Positions 18,628 to 27,680 of a DNA stretch of 51,244 bases are shown here, piece by piece (the first letter of the stretch is position 1; every line of letters starts with the position of its first letter). Under the pieces are notes generated by a model. That model worked only from the letters and a program-made list of their open reading frames with translations, ran no database searches and was not told the origin of the DNA. Made by a program: the position numbers and the translations under genes. The DNA is from Leptospira biflexa (GTDB taxonomy: Bacteria; Spirochaetota; UBA4802; UB4802): positions 1 to 51,244 of the forward strand of contig DYLU01000015.1 in assembly GCA_020721905.1 (NCBI GenBank). The letters are read 5' to 3'.

Positions 18628-20883
18628 ATGGATGTTAATCTATTTGATTGGATAAAAAAACATAAATTTTTTACTTTTGTAGGGATTCCCATTATTGTTC
18701 TAACTTTGATTTTGTTGTATACATCAATCATATATATTGAATGGATACATGACAGGCAAAAAGCCCTTGATAAGCTTTTCAAATATAAACAACTAATTGA
18801 CCGCACAGAAGAATTGAAAGAGGGTTATGCATATACGTATAGTGAGATAGATGTTTCTGCTAAAGTTGTTGATATTCCTACCAGAATTTATGATCGCAAT
18901 AACGAAATAATAGGTGAATTTTTTGAACAAAAAAGGGAGATAGTTCCCTATTCATACTTTTCAAAATGGCTTATCAAAGCAGTTGTTGCCAGCGAGGACA
19001 GAGATTTTTATATCCATAATGGTGTAAGTTTAAAAGGCATCATACGGGCATTTGCTGTCAATCTGATTCATCTAAGAGTTGTGCAGGGAGGCAGCACTAT
19101 AACTCAGCAACTGGCAAAAGTTCTGTTTACTGATATGGAGCGCAATGTAAAGCGCAAAATATATGAAATATTTTGTGCACTGGAGATTGAAAAACATTAT
19201 GATAAGCAGGACATCTTATCCATGTACCTTAATTATATATATTTTGGTAACGGTGCGTATGGTGTTGAAGCTGCTGCAAAGATGTTTTTTGGCAAGTCAA
19301 TCATAGATTGTAACGAAACTGAATGTGCAATGATCGTTGCTACTATCTCTAATCCACTTATTTACTCACCACTTAATAACCTTGATGTTTCACTCAGAAA
19401 AACAAGAAGAATTTTACAATCGATGGTTGATGCAGGCTTTTTGAAACAAGAGATAGCTGAAATTCAGTATAAAAATTTTTTAAAACAATGGAATGTACAA
19501 TTTTCAAAAGATAATACTGCTGAATCATCGTTAATTGGAAGCTTCATATTTAGTTTATATCGTATTAACAGAGCGCCATTTTTCAATGAATATATACGAA
19601 GGATACTGGTTAATAAATTTTCTGAAGAGGTTGTGAAAAAGGGTGGTTTGAGTGTATATACTACGCTGGAAGCTGCAAAACAGGATATTGCACTGACTTC
19701 GCTAAAAAAAGGCATACAATTGCAAAGAGAGTATCACGAAAAGAATGCAAAATACATAAAAAATCCGCAGCGTGCACTGGCTGAAATGGAAAAAGCTAAA
19801 AGTATAGAAGGAGCCTTTGTTTCAATTAATCCATTTACCGGGGAAATCATAGCATATGCTGGAGGGTATAGCTTTTCTTATCAAAACCAGATGGATCATG
19901 TTCAGCAGGTGAGAAGACAGCCAGGTTCATCGTTTAAGCCAGTGGTGTATGCTGCGGCCATTCAGGATAAGATAATAACACCTTCAACGGTTTTTGATGA
20001 TATTCCCATGACGTTTAAGGGCGGATATTCACCTAAAAATTATGATGGGATATATTCAGGTAAAGTAATCGTACGCGAAGCATTGAAGAAATCCCTCAAT
20101 GTTGTTGCGGTACAGGTTCTTGAAAAAGAGGGTTATTCACGCATACTGTCAATTATCCAAAAAGCTCTTAATTTATCCAGCAGTGAACTGGATGCACGTT
20201 TTCATAAAACATTGTCACTGGCTCTTGGTACCTATGAACTATCGCCACTTGAAAATAGTGTATTGCATTCAGTCATTGTTAATGGTGGCGATTTTATTAT
20301 TCCCTATGGTATACGATACGTTAAGGATTATAATGGGAATATTGTATGGAATAATGAAGAAGAAATATTATTGCAAATACAGGAAAAGCGCAAAGAATAT
20401 GGCAAGATAATTGATCCAGTTGCATGTGCAATCGTAGTTTCAATGCTGAAAGGTGTATTTGAAGAAGGTGGTACTGCTTCATGGGTATTTAAGAATAAAT
20501 CAATTCCAGTTGAAGTTGCAGGCAAGACGGGTACAAGTAGCGACTATGTTGATGCATGGTTTTTAGGGTATACTCCTGATTCCGTGACAGCAGTGTGGAT
20601 TGGCAATAAAACAGGTGCAATCTCTCTGGGCAGGGGAAGAAGTGGCGGTGCTATAGCGGCTCCCGTTTGGGCCGATTATGTGTTTGCCGTATATAAAGAT
20701 TCAGAATATAAATCATTTATTGTTCCACAGCAGGGAATTGCAAAACAAACTATATGCCTGGATACCGGTCTGGTGCCGCGCAAAGATGGGTTGTGCCCGC
20801 GTGTTGCAATCAACGAATTCTTTTATGCAGGAACTGAACCTGGCGAATATTGTACCATGCATACATTACCGGAATCTCATTGA
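18628..20883 (+). CDS. Class A penicillin-binding protein (PBP1A type)
   Basis: A 751-residue bifunctional murein synthase. A single membrane anchor spans about 15-37. The glycosyltransferase (GT51) domain has its catalytic glutamate Glu123 in ASEDRDFY and the motif QGGSTITQQLAK. The transpeptidase domain has the SxxK motif Ser434-Lys437 (PGSSFKP), an SLN motif and KTGTS at 633-637. It polymerises and crosslinks peptidoglycan on the outer face of the inner membrane. An M23 peptidase gene starts nine bases after its stop, so synthesis and trimming of the wall are probably coexpressed. Confidence 0.95.
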   Translation: MDVNLFDWIKKHKFFTFVGIPIIVLTLILLYTSIIYIEWIHDRQKALDKLFKYKQLIDRTEELKEGYAYTYSEIDVSAKVVDIPTRIYDRNNEIIGEFFEQKREIVPYSYFSKWLIKAVVASEDRDFYIHNGVSLKGIIRAFAVNLIHLRVVQGGSTITQQLAKVLFTDMERNVKRKIYEIFCALEIEKHYDKQDILSMYLNYIYFGNGAYGVEAAAKMFFGKSIIDCNETECAMIVATISNPLIYSPLNNLDVSLRKTRRILQSMVDAGFLKQEIAEIQYKNFLKQWNVQFSKDNTAESSLIGSFIFSLYRINRAPFFNEYIRRILVNKFSEEVVKKGGLSVYTTLEAAKQDIALTSLKKGIQLQREYHEKNAKYIKNPQRALAEMEKAKSIEGAFVSINPFTGEIIAYAGGYSFSYQNQMDHVQQVRRQPGSSFKPVVYAAAIQDKIITPSTVFDDIPMTFKGGYSPKNYDGIYSGKVIVREALKKSLNVVAVQVLEKEGYSRILSIIQKALNLSSSELDARFHKTLSLALGTYELSPLENSVLHSVIVNGGDFIIPYGIRYVKDYNGNIVWNNEEEILLQIQEKRKEYGKIIDPVACAIVVSMLKGVFEEGGTASWVFKNKSIPVEVAGKTGTSSDYVDAWFLGYTPDSVTAVWIGNKTGAISLGRGRSGGAIAAPVWADYVFAVYKDSEYKSFIVPQQGIAKQTICLDTGLVPRKDGLCPRVAINEFFYAGTEPGEYCTMHTLPESH

Positions 20884-20891
20884 GGATAAAT

Positions 20892-21758
20892 ATGAAAGAA
20901 GATAAATTATTTGTAATCTTTTCTTTAGCTGTGTTATCATGTTTTCTCTTATCGTTTCAGTTGCCTGTTACAAACGGAACAGTACATTCAACATTTGGTG
21001 AGCCACGTCCTGATCATTTCCATAATGGAGTGGATATTTCTTCAATTGACAAAAAAGTATATCCTGTAAAGGAAGGTAATTTAGTTTTTGCCTGGGACAG
21101 GGCATTATTTCCTCTGGAACAATATCCCGGGGTTGGCAACTATTGCATACTGGAGCATAATAAAAAAGAGAAGTCATTGTATGTTCATTTAGAAAATAAT
21201 ATACATTTGAAACCAGTTTATGCGCTTACTGACAATATAGCATTTATGGGGAATACTGGAAGATCATATGGGATACATCTGCATTATGCTATACTGATTA
21301 ATTGTACTATATCAGTAAATCCTTTTACAGTGCTGCCACCAATTGATGATAAAAAGACTCCGGTTATAGAAGCGGTATATATTAAAGTGGGCGATAGTTA
21401 CACAAGACTGCGTGAAGGCGGTAATATCAGACTAACCAAACATCATCCTCTTGCCATTCAGTGTATTGATGCAATTCAGAGAAACGAGCGTTGCGGTGTT
21501 TTTGCCCTGAAGGTGATTTTGAATAATGTCACTGTTACAGATGTCAGATTTGATGCAATAAAACTTGATAATAAAAATAAGTTGACAATTCAAGGGTTAC
21601 CATTTGAGAATTTATATGATAGCAAAGGGAATTATTTAATAACAAATGTTTCGTATAACCCGGGAATTAATAATCTGACAGTAATTGCAGAAGACTTCGC
21701 GGGCAATCAAACCTCACAATCAATCAGCTTTAATGTGGTTCTTGACTTTAATAAGTAA
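20892..21758 (+). CDS. M23-family (LytM-like) metallopeptidase, exported
   Basis: A 288-residue exported peptidase. The N-terminus is a hydrophobic signal segment with a possible but non-classical lipobox (VLSC). The LytM-type zinc ligands are complete: His44 and Asp48 in HNGVD and His131 in HLH, with His99 and His129 as catalytic candidates. It therefore should cut peptidoglycan crosslinks rather than act as an inert activator. The C-terminal third is a beta-rich domain without a clear match. The start is taken at 20892 because GAGGA overlaps the PBP stop at the right distance. An upstream in-frame ATG lies inside the PBP gene and is unlikely. Confidence 0.85.
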   Translation: MKEDKLFVIFSLAVLSCFLLSFQLPVTNGTVHSTFGEPRPDHFHNGVDISSIDKKVYPVKEGNLVFAWDRALFPLEQYPGVGNYCILEHNKKEKSLYVHLENNIHLKPVYALTDNIAFMGNTGRSYGIHLHYAILINCTISVNPFTVLPPIDDKKTPVIEAVYIKVGDSYTRLREGGNIRLTKHHPLAIQCIDAIQRNERCGVFALKVILNNVTVTDVRFDAIKLDNKNKLTIQGLPFENLYDSKGNYLITNVSYNPGINNLTVIAEDFAGNQTSQSISFNVVLDFNK

Positions 21759-21788
21759 TAGCAGTTTTTCCCAAGGAGGAATAATTTT

Positions 21789-22202
21789 GTGGCTAATATG
21801 ATTCTTTACTATAGAAGAAAGAAAAATATTAAACAGGTTGATATGGCAAAGGCCTTACATGTATCGCCATCATATTTGTGCAAAATTGAACGCGGTATAC
21901 AGGAACCTACTGAAGAATTCAAGAAACAGTGCGCAAAATATCTGAATGTCAGCATAGCCAGGTTATTTCCCGAAAGTATTCCTGATAAAAAAGAAATTAT
22001 AAATGAATTTGTACAATCTAAAAATAAACTGTGGAGTATTCGTATATCTAAAGGGATTAAGCAATATGAATTAGCAAAAATGCTGCATTGTTCCCCTTCG
22101 TATCTTTCTAAAATAGAAAAAGGTTTGCAGCAACCTACTGATGAATTTAAAAAAGTATGTGCCAGGGTATTAAAAGTTAAAGAAATTGAGATCTTCCCTT
22201 AA
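21789..22202 (+). CDS. Tandem XRE-type helix-turn-helix protein
   Basis: A 137-residue protein made of two repeats of an XRE/Cro-type HTH domain, about 1-60 and 74-137. The recognition-helix segments are nearly the same: SPSYLCKIERG with EPTEEFKK, and SPSYLSKIEKG with QPTDEFKK. The repeats are similar enough to imply internal duplication, and together they could bind a direct repeat as a monomer. The start is GTG, preceded by AAGGAGG at 21773-21779. No ligand-binding domain is present. It sits between cell-wall genes and the CNNM pair. The target is unknown. Confidence 0.82.
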   Translation: MANMILYYRRKKNIKQVDMAKALHVSPSYLCKIERGIQEPTEEFKKQCAKYLNVSIARLFPESIPDKKEIINEFVQSKNKLWSIRISKGIKQYELAKMLHCSPSYLSKIEKGLQQPTDEFKKVCARVLKVKEIEIFP

Positions 22203-22215
22203 GATTCTGTAATTG

Positions 22216-23475
22216 ATGAATATCATGGATTTTGTTTATTTACAGATTGCAATCATATTTATCTGCTTATTGTTATCGGCATTTTTTTCTGGTTCAGAGA
22301 CTGTATTATTCTCTTTTAAAAAAAGTGAATTGATTAAGTTTTCTTTTTCTAAAAATTCGTTAGAAAACAAGATAGCAAAATTTTTATCTCATCCACAAAA
22401 TATTCTTATAACATTATTAATGGGCAATTTATTTGTTAATATTTTATTGTCATCTCTTTCAACGTCACTGTTGTTATCACAGTGGCCACAGTATGGTCAT
22501 ATTATAGCAATAGCGATAGTTACTCCTGTAATAATCCTTTTTGGTGAGATAATCCCTAAATTATTATCATTATATAATTACCGAAAACTGGTTTATTATA
22601 TAATGCCGGTCATATCGTTGTTTCATACTATTATGCTGCCTGTTCGATATATTCTATTAAAAATTTCCAATTCATTCATAAAGATATTCCATTTACGGTT
22701 AGGTGCTTCATTTGATATATCAGAAGATGATCTGTCAGCGGCTATTTATTATGGTGAAAAGTATGGAATATTGTCAGGTGATGAAAAACAGTTTATCAGT
22801 AACCTTTTGCGATTTACCAAGAAAACAGCCGAAAATGCCATGATACACAGAAATAAAGCAATATTTATTCCAGGTGATGCAACCGTGGAGGAGGCCATCA
22901 ATATATTTAAAGAAACAGATGTTGTCAGAGCACCAGTTTATAAAAATAACCTGGATACAATTATAGGTTTAATAGACTCACGTGAACTTGTATCATATGC
23001 TACCGGGATTAAAAAAGCAAAAACAATAACAAAACTTATTCATCCAATTTATCACTATCCTGCATCAAAATCATTAAGCGAATTACTTGAAGAATTTTTA
23101 AAAAATAAAATTCAGATAGCGGTTGTGGTTGATGAATATGGTGGTACAGAAGGTATTGTTACATTAAAAAGAATAATTGCAGAATTATTTGGCAGGGGTT
23201 ATACATTGTGGGAAGACATGCCCACGGCTGAAATAAAAAAAGAAAAAGATGTGGTGATAGTTCCCGGAGACATGCAGATTGATGAATTTAATGCCATGTT
23301 TAATGTTTCAATAGATTCATCAAAAAGTGAGACCATTGGGGGCTATATTATTGAAAGACTTGGATATCTGCCCAAACGAAGAGCTTCGATCATGGTTGAT
23401 AATTATATTGTGACGGTACGGTATGTTACAAAAAACAGAATACAATCAATTGAAGTTAAAAGCGAAGAGTCATGA
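22216..23475 (+). CDS. CNNM/CorC-family membrane protein (first of a pair)
   Basis: A 419-residue protein with the CNNM (DUF21) transmembrane domain at about 1-185, a CBS-domain pair at about 200-325 and a CorC/HlyC domain at about 335-415. The signature ALFSGSETxLF-like motif AFFSGSETVLFSF is in the first helix. Relatives are magnesium/cobalt efflux or sodium-coupled magnesium exporters, once called hemolysin C. The start is ATG at 22216 or 22225. No clear ribosome site separates them. The stop overlaps the start of the paralogous second gene by four bases. Confidence 0.88.
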   Translation: MNIMDFVYLQIAIIFICLLLSAFFSGSETVLFSFKKSELIKFSFSKNSLENKIAKFLSHPQNILITLLMGNLFVNILLSSLSTSLLLSQWPQYGHIIAIAIVTPVIILFGEIIPKLLSLYNYRKLVYYIMPVISLFHTIMLPVRYILLKISNSFIKIFHLRLGASFDISEDDLSAAIYYGEKYGILSGDEKQFISNLLRFTKKTAENAMIHRNKAIFIPGDATVEEAINIFKETDVVRAPVYKNNLDTIIGLIDSRELVSYATGIKKAKTITKLIHPIYHYPASKSLSELLEEFLKNKIQIAVVVDEYGGTEGIVTLKRIIAELFGRGYTLWEDMPTAEIKKEKDVVIVPGDMQIDEFNAMFNVSIDSSKSETIGGYIIERLGYLPKRRASIMVDNYIVTVRYVTKNRIQSIEVKSEES

Positions 23476-24743
23476 TGGAAATATACATTGGATCACAAAT
23501 TCTTATCATTATTTTTACATTTTTTTCTGCATTCTTTTCTGCAACTGAAACAGCTATAGTATCAAGCAATATTATAAATGTTCAGACACTTGTTAATAAA
23601 GGAATCACAAGAGCCAGGAGTATTATACAAATAATTGAAAATCCCGATAGTGCGCTTGTGACAGTTCTTATAGGAAACAATATATCAAATATTGGTGCAA
23701 CTGCATTTATAACTTTTTTTGCAAGCAAGGCACTTCTCATACATGATTCCCGACTTTTCACAGTAACTATCGCTCAGACTATATTCTTTTTGATTTTTTG
23801 TGAGCTTTTTCCAAAAATTGTTTCTCGTTCAAAGCCAGAAAAATTTTTACTGCATACGTTCTGGCTATTTCAGGTTATTTCATTAATATTCAGACCACTG
23901 GTTACTATAACACTGGCTTTTTTAACTGTTATAAAAAACACAATACATGAAGACGACTCCAGACCGTTGCCTGTAAGTTCCCGTGACGAGATTGATACAT
24001 TGTTTAAAGCTGTAGAAAAAGAAGGTATTATTGAATCGCAACACTATATCTATTTCAATGAGATTCTTTCTTTCAGGGATGTAAGAGCAAATGAGGTTAT
24101 GACACCACTCATAGATGTTATCTCGGTTGAAAAGAAACAATCCATAAAATATTGCATAAATTTAATTGAAAAAACACGGTTTTCAAGAATACCTGTTTTT
24201 GAGGAAAGGGTTGATAATATCATTGGCTATATTTACTATCAGGATATATTAAAAAATAAATCCGTTAAAAATATTGAGCAAATCATACGGAAACCTTATT
24301 TTATTCCTTCCTCAAAAAAAATATTTGAGCTTATTGACGAAATGGAAAAACATGAAGTATCAATGGTTTTTGTTGTGAACGAGTACGGCGCAGTAGAAGG
24401 ACTGTTAACTGATGAAGATATTGCCGAAGAAATAGTGGGTGAGATACAAACCAGGGACCACCCACAGGATGATTCAATTAAACAGATAGCTCCATGGAAA
24501 TTCAGTGTTGCCGGAAATCTTGATATTGAATATTTCCAGCGACGTTTTGGAATAAAAATTGAAAAGAGGGATTTTGAAACAGTAGCAGGTTTCCTATTAT
24601 ATATATTGGGGCATATTCCCGAGGTTGGTGAGAAAATACATTACCAGGACATAACATTCCACATTGAAGAAGCAACTGATAGGTCTATAGAAAGAGTTAT
24701 GATATCAATCCCAAGGCAAAAAGCTTCTATTGGACAAGCATAG
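23472..24743 (+). CDS. CNNM/CorC-family membrane protein (second of a pair)
   Basis: A 423-residue paralogue of the preceding gene with the same domain order: CNNM transmembrane domain (AFFSATETAIVSS near residue 20), CBS pair (VMTPLIDVISVE onwards, about 205-330) and CorC/HlyC domain (about 340-415). Its start overlaps the stop of the first gene as ATGATG, so translation is coupled. The two proteins may form a heterodimer, since CNNM proteins act as dimers. The 3' end overlaps the convergent HIT gene by 17 bases. Confidence 0.88.
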   Translation: MMEIYIGSQILIIIFTFFSAFFSATETAIVSSNIINVQTLVNKGITRARSIIQIIENPDSALVTVLIGNNISNIGATAFITFFASKALLIHDSRLFTVTIAQTIFFLIFCELFPKIVSRSKPEKFLLHTFWLFQVISLIFRPLVTITLAFLTVIKNTIHEDDSRPLPVSSRDEIDTLFKAVEKEGIIESQHYIYFNEILSFRDVRANEVMTPLIDVISVEKKQSIKYCINLIEKTRFSRIPVFEERVDNIIGYIYYQDILKNKSVKNIEQIIRKPYFIPSSKKIFELIDEMEKHEVSMVFVVNEYGAVEGLLTDEDIAEEIVGEIQTRDHPQDDSIKQIAPWKFSVAGNLDIEYFQRRFGIKIEKRDFETVAGFLLYILGHIPEVGEKIHYQDITFHIEEATDRSIERVMISIPRQKASIGQA

Positions 24744-25071
24744 GGCCAAGATCGTCTTTGCCCGCCAGTATGTGCACATGCAAATGCCATATGACCTGTC
24801 CTGCAGCGGTGCCGTTATTAATGATTACACGGTAGCCTTTGTCCAATTTTTCTTGCTGAGCTATTGTATGTATTGCCAAAAAAATATCACTCATAATACA
24901 ACTGTTTTTTTCGTTAAGCTCATCAATATTTTTTATGTGATCCTTATGAACAACTAACACATGGAATGGTGCCTGTGGATTGATATCTTTAAATGCATAT
25001 ACTTTATCATTTTCAAAAACTTTGGTTGACGGAGTTTTTCCTGATATGATATTACAGAATAAGCATCCCAT
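24727..25071 (-). CDS. HIT-family (histidine triad) nucleotide hydrolase
   Basis: A 114-residue HIT protein of the HINT type, which hydrolyses purine nucleoside phosphoramidates and related nucleotides. The histidine triad is His96, His98 and His100 in WHLHVHILAG. The N-terminal pair Cys3 and Cys6 (MGCLFC) is typical of bacterial HINT. The start is set at MGCLFC, which matches family members. A 32-residue upstream extension in frame is not conserved and is rejected. The 3' end overlaps the CNNM gene by 17 bases. Confidence 0.93.
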   Translation of the reverse strand: MGCLFCNIISGKTPSTKVFENDKVYAFKDINPQAPFHVLVVHKDHIKNIDELNEKNSCIMSDIFLAIHTIAQQEKLDKGYRVIINNGTAAGQVIWHLHVHILAGKDDLGPMLVQ

Positions 25072-25206
25072 AGATATACTCCTATCTATAAAAAATTTGT
25101 TGTAGCCTGTAAAACAATAAATAAAATGGGTATTGTAAAATTTGCAATAAAAAAAGTGCTTTACCATAAAAAATTATACTGCTTATATGAGGTTTAATCA
25201 GCTGTT

Positions 25207-26334
25207 ATGCGTACTATAAAAGAAATACACTATCTGGTTTATCCGTCAGAAGAAAGCAACACAATTGTTGATAGGTTTTTATCAAGCACAATAGATAATA
25301 AGATTGCCTATCACAATGAAGAAGAATTACATTCAATAATAAATGAATTGCAGATTAATAACATAGAGTCAAAAGATGTAATAATTCTAAAGCCTTTTCT
25401 TGGAAGATTTTATCAGGCTTGCCCCGGGTCACCAAAAATGATATGTTGCAGATACAGGGTTATTAATACCTGTTTTAATTGTCTGTATAATTGTTCATAT
25501 TGTTACATGCATGTGTATTTGAACAGTTTCGGTATTGTGCAATTTACCAATGTTGAAAGACTTTTTGCCGAATTACATGACTTTATTAAAAATTGTTCCC
25601 GATCAATGATATATAGAATAGGAACAGGTGAATTTACTGATTCGCTTATGTTTGATGAAATTACAGGGATTGGTTCTGAACTCATACAGTTTTTTTCAAA
25701 GTACAACAATATATTTTTTGAATTAAAAACCAAGTCATCAAATGTTGATCACTTGCTTGATATACCGTCTAAAGGGAATGCAGTTATTGCATGGAGTTTA
25801 AACACACCGCATAATATTGCATATTATGAACATGATACTGCTAAATTAGACGAAAGAATACATGCTGCAGTAAAAGCTATTGATGCAGGCTATTATGCAG
25901 CATTTCACTTTGATCCTATAATACTGTACCAGGGTTGGGAAGATGATTATTATAATGTTATAAAATTATTACAGGAAAAAATAGATCCCAGCAAAGTTGT
26001 ATGGATATCTATGGGAGGCTTCAGATATCATTTGCATTTCAGGGAGATATTAAGGAATAAATTCCCTCAAGAGATGATAAGTGTGTATGAAATGTTTCCC
26101 GGGATTGATGGAAAATATCGGTATTTTAAGCCTTTGAGAATACAAATGTATAATTTTATGTATCAAAAGTTACATGAAATATTTAAAAAAGCATATATTT
26201 ATCTTTGCATGGAAGCTGATTATATGTGGAAAGAGATAACAGGCAGGAATTTTCATTCATCAGAAGAACTTGAACAGGATATATCTAATCATTTACTTCA
26301 CAGCTTTACACAAAAAAATACCATTTTCTATTGA
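25207..26334 (+). CDS. SplB-like radical SAM protein (spore photoproduct lyase family)
   Basis: A 375-residue protein of the SplB family. The cluster motif CLYNCSYC gives Cys92, Cys96 and Cys99, spaced CX3CX2C as in spore photoproduct lyase. Family segments IGTGEFTDSL (138-147) and FELKTKSSNVDHLL are visible. True spore photoproduct lyase uses a cysteine near residue 141 as hydrogen donor. Here the aligned stretch GTGEFTD has none, so the enzyme may repair a different lesion or work differently. Nothing suggests a spore-former. It is flanked by the HIT gene and prfB, with no obvious operon partner. Confidence 0.72.
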   Translation: MRTIKEIHYLVYPSEESNTIVDRFLSSTIDNKIAYHNEEELHSIINELQINNIESKDVIILKPFLGRFYQACPGSPKMICCRYRVINTCFNCLYNCSYCYMHVYLNSFGIVQFTNVERLFAELHDFIKNCSRSMIYRIGTGEFTDSLMFDEITGIGSELIQFFSKYNNIFFELKTKSSNVDHLLDIPSKGNAVIAWSLNTPHNIAYYEHDTAKLDERIHAAVKAIDAGYYAAFHFDPIILYQGWEDDYYNVIKLLQEKIDPSKVVWISMGGFRYHLHFREILRNKFPQEMISVYEMFPGIDGKYRYFKPLRIQMYNFMYQKLHEIFKKAYIYLCMEADYMWKEITGRNFHSSEELEQDISNHLLHSFTQKNTIFY

Positions 26335-26410
26335 CCATGCGCTATAATACATATTTATTGTTAATAATGTATAAGTAAAAATAAATTCTATATTTTTAAG
26401 GAGTAAAACG

Positions 26411-27532
26411 TTGGAATTTACGGACGGAAAAGATTTGATGCGAGAATTGTTGCAGATTAAAGCTAATATTGAAGAGTTGTATACTGCGCTTCATATAGAT
26501 GATAAAAAGAAACAATTACAATTGTTAGTTGAAGAAACGTATAAAGAAAATTTCTGGCAGGATCAAGCACGAAGTACTTTGATTCAGCAGCAGATAACCC
26601 AGCTTAAAAAGAATATAGAACCCTGGGATGTTTTAAGAAAAGATATTGAAGATTCAATAATGCTTCTGGAAATGGCAATTGATGAAAGTGATAACGACGT
26701 AATAGTTGATACTGCATCCCGGCTGGAACAATTTATAAAACGCTTTGAACAATTAGAAACACTGGAATTACTGTCAGATCCTGATGATGATAAAAATGCC
26801 ATTATGACTATTCATCCTGGTGCTGGCGGTACTGAATCACAGGATTGGGCAAGCATGCTTATGCGCATGTATACACGTTGGGCAGAGGATAATGGTTTTG
26901 ATGTTGAAATTCTGGATTATATGCCTGATATTGAAGCCGGGATAAAAGAAGTTGTTATGCTAATAAAGGGTGAATATGCCTATGGGTTATTAAAGTGTGA
27001 GCGGGGAATTCACAGGCTGGTTCGTATTTCCCCGTTTGACAGTAACCAGAGAAGGCATACTTCTTTTGCATCAGTAGATGTGATCCCTGAAGCACCTGAA
27101 GATATTGATATTGAGATAAATGAGTCAGATTTAAGAATTGATACCTACCGCGCTTCAGGTGCAGGCGGGCAACATGTAAACAGGACCGATTCTGCAGTGC
27201 GGATTACTCATATTCCAACCGGGATTGTAGCCCAATGCCAGAATGAACGATCACAACATAAAAATAAAGCATTTGCAATGAAAATCCTGAAATCACGCTT
27301 ATATGAGCTTAAAAGGCGGGAGCTGGAAAAAGAAAAGTTGGAAAAATTTGGTGAAAAAAAAGATATTGCATGGGGGAATCAAATTCGTTCTTATATATTT
27401 CATCCATATACCATGGTTAAGGACCACCGTACAGGGGAAGAAATAGGGTCGGTAGAGCATGTAATGGATGGTGATATAAATAGATTCATTTATGCTTATT
27501 TAAAAAGCCTTAAGAGTATAAAAATTAAATAA
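26411..27532 (+). CDS. prfB: Peptide chain release factor 2
   Basis: A 373-residue class I release factor that ends translation at UGA and UAA. The RF2-specific tripeptide Ser207-Pro208-Phe209 recognises the stop codon, and Gly252-Gly253-Gln254 in GAGGQHVNR triggers peptide release. The reading frame is continuous from a TTG start preceded by AAGGAG at 26398-26403, so the programmed frameshift seen in many prfB genes is absent. In an organism that reads UGA as selenocysteine, RF2 competes with SelB at fdhA. Confidence 0.96.
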   Translation: MEFTDGKDLMRELLQIKANIEELYTALHIDDKKKQLQLLVEETYKENFWQDQARSTLIQQQITQLKKNIEPWDVLRKDIEDSIMLLEMAIDESDNDVIVDTASRLEQFIKRFEQLETLELLSDPDDDKNAIMTIHPGAGGTESQDWASMLMRMYTRWAEDNGFDVEILDYMPDIEAGIKEVVMLIKGEYAYGLLKCERGIHRLVRISPFDSNQRRHTSFASVDVIPEAPEDIDIEINESDLRIDTYRASGAGGQHVNRTDSAVRITHIPTGIVAQCQNERSQHKNKAFAMKILKSRLYELKRRELEKEKLEKFGEKKDIAWGNQIRSYIFHPYTMVKDHRTGEEIGSVEHVMDGDINRFIYAYLKSLKSIKIK

Positions 27533-27680
27533 CAAATTACTTTTTTTATTGCATAAAACAAAATCAGGTTATGTAGTATTTATATATGGTAGTGACTTAT
27601 CATTGGTACATGGTAATACTGTTTATGTTAATATTAGTTTGTGCAGTGGCAGTGTATGTTGTTTATGATATTATGATTAT

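Noticed and set aside
20850-20891. Upstream start of the M23 peptidase inside the PBP gene
   Set aside because: The ATG at 20892 has GAGGA at the right distance and begins a normal signal segment.
25072-25167. N-terminal extension of the HIT protein
   Set aside because: The 32 extra residues are not part of the HIT family, and MGCLFC matches the usual start.
26411-26490. Programmed +1 frameshift in prfB
   Set aside because: The frame is continuous from the TTG start with a good ribosome site. No CTTTGA slippery stop was found.
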